A stretch of DNA of 24,997 nt from a virus: positions 1-24,997 of IMG/VR virus record IMGVR_UViG_3300025141_000690, one strand, 5' to 3'. The translations under genes and the position numbers were made by a program. Under the pieces are notes generated by a model. It was not told where the DNA came from and searched no databases. It saw only the letters and a program-made list of their open reading frames with translations. Shown here in pieces: positions 7,986-13,638 of this stretch (position 1 is its first letter; each line of letters starts with the position of its first letter).

Positions 7986-8231
7986 CTATACATTCCTAGC
8001 TGGTCTAATGCCCTGAATAGCTGCGCCGCTGCCACGTACACGCCCACCTGTATTCATCTTTCTTAAAGTCTTGGCGAGGTTCGCCTGTCTACGAGTGGTA
8101 GCGTTTTTAGAATCAGCAAGCTTGTTCAGCTCTTTGCCGCTGATCTTCTCGCCCTTCTTTACCCCAGCCTTTCTACGCAAGCTACCGGGGTTCTTGATCG
8201 CTTTTTGTATCCAGTTTTTATCGCTTGCCAT
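7986..8231 (-). CDS. Small basic protein with GGRV tail motif
   Basis: An 81-residue, strongly basic protein starting MASDKNWIQKAIKNPGSLRR. The centre is helical and Lys/Arg rich (ELNKLADSKNATTRRQANLA). It ends MNTGGRVRGSGAAIQGIRPA, with the recurring tail motif. The opening WIQKAI-KNPGSLRRK resembles small phage proteins that I have seen annotated only as hypothetical. AGGAG lies five bases before the ATG, and the start overlaps the HNH-like gene by 14 bases. A virion-internal or DNA-binding role is plausible from charge and position, but unproven. Confidence 0.6.
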   Translation of the reverse strand: MASDKNWIQKAIKNPGSLRRKAGVKKGEKISGKELNKLADSKNATTRRQANLAKTLRKMNTGGRVRGSGAAIQGIRPARNV

Positions 8232-8448
8232 TTCGACTCCTATTGGTTCTTCTGGAAGTAACCACTAAATTGGATCGGCTATTATTACGAGGATTACCGT
8301 CACGATGATGCACATCTCTTCGGTCTCCCCTGCTAACACGCCCTTCGCCTATTAAGGAGTTTCGTGCAGCGTTACGTGCTGCTCTATTCTTCTTTTGCTT
8401 GGGCTTGGAATGGTAGTTAGCATACTCGCTTCTGTAATTTCTAGTCAT
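8218..8448 (-). CDS. Small HNH-like nuclease-fold protein
   Basis: A 76-residue, very basic protein. The C-terminal half has the HNH signature DVHHRDGNPRNNSRSNLVV: H47-H48, N56 and N60, followed by SRRTNRSR. The N-terminal half is Arg/Lys/Asn rich (KKNRAARNAARN) and could hold DNA. HNH proteins cut DNA in homing, packaging or restriction. Here the domain is minimal, with no added zinc-binding cysteines, so activity is uncertain. The ATG at 8448 lies inside the end of the upstream gene. Its place in the capsid module rather than beside terminase is notable. Confidence 0.7.
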   Translation of the reverse strand: MTRNYRSEYANYHSKPKQKKNRAARNAARNSLIGEGRVSRGDRRDVHHRDGNPRNNSRSNLVVTSRRTNRSRNGKR

Positions 8449-8812
8449 CAAATTGCGCCTTATAAGCTTGTCTTACCAACTTGTCTTTTGTCTCACGCCT
8501 ATCTAGCTCTACGCCAAACTCACGAGCGAATTCTTCAAGCTGTAACTTGGTGAGCTTGTTTAACTCAGCGCGAGTAGTCTCATCGACTATCTCCAGCTCT
8601 TCAGTTATTTCTTTTTTTTTAGGCGCAGCCTTCTTGGGGGCTGCCTTTTCAGCAGTGCCGCCAAGCTCTTTAAGCCTCGCTGAAGCTTCTGACTTGCTCA
8701 TCAGGTCAAAAACCTCGATGTCGTATTCACCATCGGCGTTTTTTCTGCCAATCTGATAAACAGGATCGCCGTTACTAAAGTTTCCGTTTTGGAAGATTTC
8801 TAGTTTAGCCAT
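8441..8812 (-). CDS. Virion-module protein with SAP/HeH-like C-terminus
   Basis: A 123-residue protein. Residues 1-50 form a small domain (FQNGNFSNGDPVYQIGRKN). Residues 55-67 are an Ala-Pro-Lys linker (AAPKKAAPKKK). Residues 80-120, with LTKLQLEEFAREFGVELD and RRETKDKLVRQAY, have the helix-extended-helix pattern of SAP, HeH or Rho-N type DNA-binding domains. These small domains are common in phage structural clusters, where they may touch packaged DNA. The ATG overlaps the upstream gene by eight bases. The domain call is from the helix spacing and could be wrong. Confidence 0.6.
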   Translation of the reverse strand: MAKLEIFQNGNFSNGDPVYQIGRKNADGEYDIEVFDLMSKSEASARLKELGGTAEKAAPKKAAPKKKEITEELEIVDETTRAELNKLTKLQLEEFAREFGVELDRRETKDKLVRQAYKAQFDD

Positions 8813-9212
8813 AATTTTTAACGCCTTTAATAATGATCATGTAGGTATCACCAGAAGCAGCGCCGTTAGTAGTAAACAGAATATCACCTGTTACCCCTGT
8901 CCCTGCATTGTTGGGTATTCCGGTGAAGTCTGAGAAATCCAAGGTATCCGAATAGTTCTCTGGAAGCGTAGTAAGTAAAACATTTGAGGTCGCGTCCAAG
9001 AATATACTTACTGACATGTTGTAAGTAGAAAACTGAATGCCTGTAACTGTTACGCTTGTACACGCAGCTCCTGTTCTCGGCTGAGTGCTTAGGTCTGAAA
9101 CATCGACCTTGACCACATCTGTCTCGCCAGTGGAGTCACTTACGTTAGTGAACTTCATGACAAGATTCCGAGGGCCGTCCTCGATAGTCTGGGTTGTTAC
9201 TGCGTCTGCCAT
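8805..9212 (-). CDS. Conserved virion structural protein
   Basis: A 135-residue protein starting MADAVTTQTIEDGPRNLVMK, with beta-rich, Thr/Ser/Asp-rich sequence through to the YMIIIKGVKNYG end. I recall related proteins in marine phage capsid modules, with no assigned role. The ATG at 9212 follows a very strong GGAGG by five bases; an in-frame TTG at 9224 is less likely. The gene starts immediately after a terminator hairpin, so it may receive reduced readthrough transcription. Two small Gly/Thr-rich proteins follow the capsid gene, and a decoration or cement role would fit. Confidence 0.6.
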   Translation of the reverse strand: MADAVTTQTIEDGPRNLVMKFTNVSDSTGETDVVKVDVSDLSTQPRTGAACTSVTVTGIQFSTYNMSVSIFLDATSNVLLTTLPENYSDTLDFSDFTGIPNNAGTGVTGDILFTTNGAASGDTYMIIIKGVKNYG

Positions 9213-9222
9213 AGTCGCCTCC

Positions 9223-9248
9223 AAAAAGAGCGGGGCTAATGCCCCGCT
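9223..9248 (-). terminator. Rho-independent terminator between two capsid-module genes
   Basis: On the minus strand a perfect 8-bp GC stem (AGCGGGGC with GCCCCGCT, 9229-9248) with a 4-base loop is followed by CTTTTT. It lies between the stop of the 144-residue gene and the ribosome binding site of the next. Strong stem and T run make a real terminator likely, probably with partial readthrough because the gene behind it has no obvious promoter of its own. Confidence 0.85.
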
Positions 9249-9257
9249 GCTCGATTA

Positions 9258-9692
9258 TTATGCAAGGTTGTTGTTCTGGATGTACTTAACGGTTATGAAA
9301 CCAACACCAGAAGTGCCTGCGCTGGTCTTGCTATAAATCGTTACGTCACTAGCACCAACATCCAACCAAGCGTCAGTGTCAGTAATAGTTCCAGTAGACC
9401 CCTGCTTAATTACATCTGAGCCAGTAGTAAGCGCCAAAGCAGTAAACAGCTCAGTGGAGGTCGCAGATGTGCCAACGCTAAGGTTCTGTGATGCACCATT
9501 ACACGCAGTATTGATGTACATAGTAATCTCAGTGATTTGGCTGTTTGCGGGGACAATAATCCCAGTGGATGCGGCTGTAGTTGATTGAGTCCACGCTGCG
9601 GTCTGAGCCATCTCAACAAAGCCAACATTGGCGGAAGAGCCATCGCGAATGGTTCCGGCTTTAATAGGGCCGGAGAAAGTGGTGGTAGCCAT
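9258..9692 (-). CDS. Capsid-module structural protein, possible decoration protein
   Basis: A 144-residue protein starting MATTTFSGPIKAGTIRDG, rich in Thr, Ala, Ser and Gly, with beta-type segments (ITEITMYINTAC, VTIYSK) and a FITVKYIQNNN ending. The opening FSGPIKAGTIRDG pattern is one I associate with marine phage virion proteins encoded just after the major capsid gene. AGGAG lies six bases before the ATG. It sits between two terminators, with a possible promoter upstream, so it can be expressed as its own short unit at high level. A head decoration or fibre role is inferred. Confidence 0.65.
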   Translation of the reverse strand: MATTTFSGPIKAGTIRDGSSANVGFVEMAQTAAWTQSTTAASTGIIVPANSQITEITMYINTACNGASQNLSVGTSATSTELFTALALTTGSDVIKQGSTGTITDTDAWLDVGASDVTIYSKTSAGTSGVGFITVKYIQNNNLA

Positions 9693-9752
9693 ATGTATCT
9701 CCTGTCGTGGCTAGTGTCTGCCGCCTCCCCTATGGAGCGCAGTCAGGATGAA

Positions 9753-9779
9753 TTTATAGTATGCCAAAGAATGTGACAA
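9753..9779 (-). promoter_or_regulatory. Possible sigma70-type late promoter
   Basis: On the minus strand TTGTCA (9774-9779) is followed after 15 bases by TATAAA (9753-9758). The spacing is short of the usual 16-18. It lies directly after the terminator that follows the capsid gene and reads into the 144-residue gene, so a restart of transcription makes sense. Confidence is modest because AT-rich sequence after a terminator can match by chance. Confidence 0.35.
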
Positions 9780-9857
9780 AAATTAAAAATAAGGGACGAC
9801 CAAGGTCTCTCTATAAGGCGATTGACGGGTATCAAACCAACCAAGGCCGCCCCTTAT
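9777..9857 (-). terminator. Terminator hairpin after the major capsid gene
   Basis: Plus-strand ATAAGGGACGACC (9789-9801) pairs with GGCCGCCCCTTAT (9845-9857) with 11 of 13 positions as canonical matches, around a 43-base loop. Read on the minus strand, it starts three bases after the capsid stop and is followed by TTTTTAATTTTTG. The loop is long, but the stem, position and T run favour a terminator or attenuator that separates the capsid transcript from later genes. Confidence 0.6.
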
Positions 9858-9860
9858 CGA

Positions 9861-10799
9861 TTAGGAACTACCCGGAGAACCGTATATTCCTAGTGGGTCA
9901 GAAACACCGAAGCTGTAACGCTCACGCGCCTTGTAGCGCACGTTACCAGTATCGAAGTCACCGTCCATTGAAGTTTCAAGCGCAGTACGCTCGAAATGTT
10001 TCATTCCATTAGGAACATCAGTAATGATGTACCAAGAGTTGGTGTCAGTCAGGTAGTGATTGACAGCATACCCTTCAGGAATGGAGCCATTATTCTTAAT
10101 GGCATTGATGTCGTTATCAGCAGTGCTGACACGCAGTTCCGAATCTAGGATTCGGGTTGCTACAAACATCAGGTTAGGTGGAACAATCAAGCGTCTTGGT
10201 CGAGCCGCGATTAGAAGTCCACGCTCGTCAGTGTAGGCAGCAATACCAATGATTGCGTCTTCTAACGAAGTTTCATTCAAATCAGCCGCCGTAGCAGGAC
10301 GGTTTGAGTTTTTGCCACCATTAACAAGTGGGTGGCCGTCACCGCCAGTTACGCCATCGCCAACCGCAGTAAACAAGTTAACACCATCGCCAGATTGATA
10401 AGCGTTAGTGAAACCATTGTTTAATGGGAAAGCAGCCTTAACTTGCTTGGTGTAAGCCATCGCTCGTGCCAAAGCTTTAGTGTATCGCTGTGACAAAGAT
10501 GCATAGAGGTTATCCTCCATTGCCTCTTCGGTAATAGCGAAACCCTGAGCGATAGTCTCGTGGGTATAGCGAGCTGTGAAAGCTTCTTGCGCTGAATCAT
10601 AATTGATTGCAGAACCTTCAGGCTTTACAGGAGCAGCGCCAAAACCACTCAACTTAACCTCTTCTTCAAACGAACGATCTGATGATTCAGTTTCGTAAAT
10701 CATCTTATCCTCGTCTTCGTACTTTGCATACTCTAAGCCAAACAGGGCGTTAAGACCCGGAAGTAGCTCTTTGAGCATTTGCGCTCGTGATATAGCCAT
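9861..10799 (-). CDS. Major capsid protein (HK97-fold type)
   Basis: A 312-residue protein of the size and composition of a major head protein: about one third acidic or polar, a helical N-terminus (RAQMLKELLPGLNALFGLEY), a GFAITEEAMEDNLYASL segment typical of Mu-like/HK97-type major heads, a Gly-rich mobile loop (around 140-165), and a C-terminal domain with DVPNGMKHFER and KARERYSFGVSDP. It assembles the icosahedral shell around the scaffold. The ATG follows GGAGG by eight bases, a strong site consistent with high expression, and a terminator follows. It lies downstream of the portal, scaffold and pre-capsid genes in the usual order. Confidence 0.85.
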   Translation of the reverse strand: MAISRAQMLKELLPGLNALFGLEYAKYEDEDKMIYETESSDRSFEEEVKLSGFGAAPVKPEGSAINYDSAQEAFTARYTHETIAQGFAITEEAMEDNLYASLSQRYTKALARAMAYTKQVKAAFPLNNGFTNAYQSGDGVNLFTAVGDGVTGGDGHPLVNGGKNSNRPATAADLNETSLEDAIIGIAAYTDERGLLIAARPRRLIVPPNLMFVATRILDSELRVSTADNDINAIKNNGSIPEGYAVNHYLTDTNSWYIITDVPNGMKHFERTALETSMDGDFDTGNVRYKARERYSFGVSDPLGIYGSPGSS

Positions 10800-10812
10800 T
10801 CTCTAAGCCTCC

Positions 10813-11394
10813 TTATACGCCAGTGGCGTTACGATACTGATGCATTCCCCAGTTGTAAGTGAGAAGTACGTCAGTGTATGCGTCACCCACTTCACTATCT
10901 GGCCCATCCATAAACTCAAGAATCCGCAAGGGAAGAGTATTAGTGGTTGCAGCGGTGCTTGCGTCAACCGCATTCTTGCTGCGGCCAATAGTGGTGGAAC
11001 CTGCTGTTTGGACAACAGCAATGTTGTTGCCCAAGGTGGTTTGCGCCAATGAATCATCAGCCTGCATTCTAAATACAGCATCAGGGTCATCAAGCACATA
11101 GGCCATAGCGTCAGACGCTACAGTGCCTGTAGGCCACATTTGATTAAATGTGGGCTGGCTGGTATTTGGGTCTGTATAAAAACAGCCCATAAAGATACCA
11201 ACAGGGGTCATCGTAGCCGTACCAGTATCTTTTTCTACAGTACCAGTACTGACTAGCTTAACAAAGTCGCCATAAAAAACGTCAGCGGCATAGCCACTAG
11301 CGATCTTTATATGACGAACTTTACCAGAGAACGAACCACAGGCGGATAAACCGTCTACAGGTTCGGCTCCCATTGGAGTAGCTGAAGCAGCCAT
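10813..11394 (-). CDS. Pre-capsid virion protein, possible head decoration
   Basis: A 193-residue protein beginning MAASATPMGAEPVDGLSACG, with Thr/Gly-rich beta segments (VKLVSTGTVEKDTGTATM, GIFMGCFYTDP) and a C-terminal EFMDGPDSEVGDAYTDVLL. It lies just before the major capsid gene, with GAGG eight bases before the ATG. The placement and composition suit a head decoration or minor head protein. I recall it as a regular partner of this capsid type in marine phages, without a proven role. Confidence 0.6.
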   Translation of the reverse strand: MAASATPMGAEPVDGLSACGSFSGKVRHIKIASGYAADVFYGDFVKLVSTGTVEKDTGTATMTPVGIFMGCFYTDPNTSQPTFNQMWPTGTVASDAMAYVLDDPDAVFRMQADDSLAQTTLGNNIAVVQTAGSTTIGRSKNAVDASTAATTNTLPLRILEFMDGPDSEVGDAYTDVLLTYNWGMHQYRNATGV

Positions 11395-11412
11395 ACGAAA
11401 GTCCTCGTTTAC

Positions 11413-11440
11413 GAAGACAATCTAACAATAGATTATCTTC
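11413..11440. other. Hairpin at a gene junction before the pre-capsid gene
   Basis: GAAGACAATCTA (11413-11424) pairs with TAGATTATCTTC (11429-11440) around a 4-base loop, giving 12 positions with one mismatch. It overlaps the last codons of the upstream gene. No T run follows on the minus strand, so it is more likely an RNA processing or stability site at the start of the capsid transcript than a terminator. Confidence 0.5.
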
Positions 11441-11888
11441 TGCCAAAAGTTGTCCTCGAAGAATTCTCTTTATAAAGAGGCATTCGAGGGTCTTCTTCCC
11501 GCAGAAAACTATTATCGACAGCATTCATTTGGTTAACAGCCATCTCGTTATAATACTCGTTGCGCTTGTCTAATTGTTCCTTTGGAATCCGGCACAATAA
11601 CAAACCACCATACTCAATATTATCAGGATAACGACCACCAACTTCAGGAATGAAATCGATCTCAGGATATTCGGTAGCCTTTACAGGAACCCATCCCTCT
11701 CTCATTTTCTGCGATACGTTAGTGTTGTCTGCCTGACCCAACATAGAGGTACGAATCCATCTGTGTTCAAATCCGTCCCTTGGGCTAGGCTGAGGAAGTG
11801 AGGAAGCAGGCTTCCATGAGTCACTTGGCCTCATTGTGTTTTCCCTTGAATCTAAGTCTTGGGATGCGCGTGTTGTTTCTTCTGACAT
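11433..11888 (-). CDS. Conserved protein of the scaffold-capsid interval
   Basis: A 151-residue hydrophilic protein. The centre contains FEHRWIRTSMLGQADNTNV, then REGWVPVKATEYPEIDF, then YGGLLLCRIPKEQLDKRNEY. I recognise this as a protein found between scaffold and capsid genes in many marine phages, but its role is not known to me. Polar ends and a single folded core suggest a minor capsid or assembly factor. The ATG overlaps the scaffold stop as TAATG, with AGGAGG seven bases upstream, so it is translationally coupled. Confidence 0.55.
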   Translation of the reverse strand: MSEETTRASQDLDSRENTMRPSDSWKPASSLPQPSPRDGFEHRWIRTSMLGQADNTNVSQKMREGWVPVKATEYPEIDFIPEVGGRYPDNIEYGGLLLCRIPKEQLDKRNEYYNEMAVNQMNAVDNSFLREEDPRMPLYKENSSRTTFGRR

Positions 11889-12988
11889 TAGCCAACCTCC
11901 TGTCTTAACATTTGCTCGGCATATTGTTCATTGGTAATCCCTAGCCGCTTTGCGAGAGCTTCTTGGGTTTTCGTAAGCGAGACTTTGCGTGTCTTTGCGC
12001 CGTTGTTCCTATTGGTACTAGGCGCTACCACGGTGGTATTGCTGCGTTGACGGGACGGAGTGCTTCGTTCCTCTCGTCCATCCTGAAAACCGGAGTAATC
12101 AGGAAACCGTTCACGCATTCTGCGATCTACTTCAGAGTAGTATCTCTGTGGATCGGCGTGGGCTGTAATACCTTCATGAAAAAGATTGTCATGAATGGCT
12201 AATCCTACAGCCGTCATTTCTTTGTGTAGTGGTTCGACAGGTTGACCCGGTCTGCCTTGCGGCTGAAACCAAGGGTTTTTATCGTTCCACTCACGTTGTT
12301 CTTGAGTGATTTCAGGTTGTTGTTGGGGAGGTTGCTGCTGAGCGCGTTGCTGGGCGGCGGCTTGTTGTTGCTTTGCTGCTGCCTGCTGTTGCGTTAAATT
12401 TCTTTTAAGCTGCTGCTCCCGTGTTTCCATCTCCCTGATTCTCGCCTGAGCAGCACTAAGCTGCGCTTGGCTTTCAACCAAAGCGTCTGCATCGCCTTCC
12501 TCGTGAGCTTTCTTTAGCTCTTTTTTGGCAGTTTGCAGCTCTACCTCAGCTTTCCCTTTTGTCTGCTGAATAATCGCAGACTGGCCTTTTGCTAACAGCG
12601 ACTCATACTCTTTGAGTTTTTTCTGCTGTGCTTTAGCCAACTTAACCGCTTCATCACGCATTCGTTGGGCTTCTCCAACCTTGCGCTTATCGGCGTGATT
12701 AACCGCCCTAAGCTGGTTAATTCGTTTTTGTACGTTTTTGCTATATCCCTTTAGCTCATCGTCTGTGAAACCGTCATCGTATTTAACGTCTGGCTCAGCT
12801 AGTTCCCTGCTTCGCTTCTGCGGTTTCTTTTCTTCTGCTGGAGTATCGTCAATGACTTCCACTTCCAGTTCTGTTGCACCTTCTTCTTCGGAAGGAGAGT
12901 TTTCAGCCGCTTGGCCGTGTTGCGTCTTAACACCAAAGAACTTGTCTTCAGCGGACGTTAAAGTTTCTTCAACCTCATTCTCGCTCAT
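11888..12988 (-). CDS. Scaffold-like coiled-coil protein
   Basis: A 366-residue hydrophilic protein. The N-terminus (1-75) is acidic. Residues 85-215 are a long, heavily charged helical region suited to coiled coil (RDEAVKLAKAQQKKLKEYE, AQLSAAQARIREMETREQ). Residues 200-232 are Gln rich. The C-terminus is basic and helical (KTQEALAKRLGITNEQYAEQ). This acidic-coil-basic plan, the absence of a catalytic motif and the position before the capsid gene are typical of internal scaffolds, whose C-terminus usually touches the coat protein. It overlaps the GroES-like gene by four bases (ATGA). Alternative: a minor internal head protein. Confidence 0.7.
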   Translation of the reverse strand: MSENEVEETLTSAEDKFFGVKTQHGQAAENSPSEEEGATELEVEVIDDTPAEEKKPQKRSRELAEPDVKYDDGFTDDELKGYSKNVQKRINQLRAVNHADKRKVGEAQRMRDEAVKLAKAQQKKLKEYESLLAKGQSAIIQQTKGKAEVELQTAKKELKKAHEEGDADALVESQAQLSAAQARIREMETREQQLKRNLTQQQAAAKQQQAAAQQRAQQQPPQQQPEITQEQREWNDKNPWFQPQGRPGQPVEPLHKEMTAVGLAIHDNLFHEGITAHADPQRYYSEVDRRMRERFPDYSGFQDGREERSTPSRQRSNTTVVAPSTNRNNGAKTRKVSLTKTQEALAKRLGITNEQYAEQMLRQEVG

Positions 12989-13380
12989 ACTTTCATCACC
13001 CCTCTAGGGTCTTCGATCACAGCTTCTACGCTGTCATCGTTGATAAGCCTAAACTCTGTACCATGAACCTTAAAGCGTGTGCCAGAGTATGATCTCATAA
13101 TAATGAAATCACCTTCCTTGCAATACGCTCCGTTGGGAAATCGAGTTTTGTCCGAATAAGCATCCGGCCCTAACTTGATAACAAAGCCAACAATGGAGCC
13201 TACCTCTTCAACCGCAAGAGTTTCTTGGGCTTTGAGAATACCTCCTTCGCTTGCTTTTTCAGGTTCGGGTAAACCAATCAATATTTTGTAACCAGCAGGC
13301 TCAGGCATTTGATGGGCTGCGCGAGGTTCTTCTGCGGTCTCTACTTCTACCGTGTTTTCTTCTGCTAATGCTTCTGCCAT
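12985..13380 (-). CDS. GroES-like co-chaperonin
   Basis: A 131-residue protein. After an acidic lead of about 30 residues, the GroES/Cpn10 pattern begins: PAGYKILIGLPEPE, a mobile-loop region (ASEGGILKAQETL), VGSIVGFVIKLGPDAY, CKEGDFIIMRSYSGTRFKV, and EFRLINDDSVEAVIED. GroES caps the GroEL chamber. Phage versions such as T4 gp31 change its volume or specificity so that the capsid protein can fold. I chose the ATG at 13380, which has AAGGA seven bases upstream, over an upstream in-frame start at 13422. Being next to the scaffold and two genes from the capsid gene fits a capsid-folding role. Confidence 0.8.
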   Translation of the reverse strand: MAEALAEENTVEVETAEEPRAAHQMPEPAGYKILIGLPEPEKASEGGILKAQETLAVEEVGSIVGFVIKLGPDAYSDKTRFPNGAYCKEGDFIIMRSYSGTRFKVHGTEFRLINDDSVEAVIEDPRGVMKV

Positions 13381-13437
13381 TAGTTTGTCCTTGCACTGGA
13401 ATAGTGTCCAGAGGCACTGCACCGCCTAATGCGGAGA

Positions 13438-13638
13438 TTACGTTTCCTCGATATGCTTGTTCAGATCGAGTAATTCTCTTTCAGCTAATGCGAGTCCTTG
13501 TATGATCCCGCAACACTTAGAATATTCTTCCATATCTTTACAGCCACCGCCGCTAACGTGGTCGGCTGTTTCATTCATAATAAGGCGTATCTTTTCGTTT
13601 AAAACTTTTAGTGCGTTTTCAGACAAAAAGTCACTCAT
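13438..13638 (-). CDS. Small conserved phage protein next to portal
   Basis: A 66-residue helical protein starting MSDFLSENALKVLNEKIRL and containing GGGCKDMEEYSKCCGIIQG and LALAERELLDL. I recall this type beside the portal gene of several podovirus-like phages, without a known role. The ATG at 13638 overlaps the portal stop by eight bases. An in-frame TTG at 13656 could extend it by six residues but lacks support. Three cysteines in a short span (CKDMEEYSKCC) could bind metal, though that is only a guess. Confidence 0.6.
   Translation of the reverse strand: MSDFLSENALKVLNEKIRLIMNETADHVSGGGCKDMEEYSKCCGIIQGLALAERELLDLNKHIEET

Noticed and set aside
9761-10012. Basic ORF of 83 residues on the plus strand
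   Set aside because: It crosses the terminator stem and the reverse of the capsid gene end, with no ribosome binding site.
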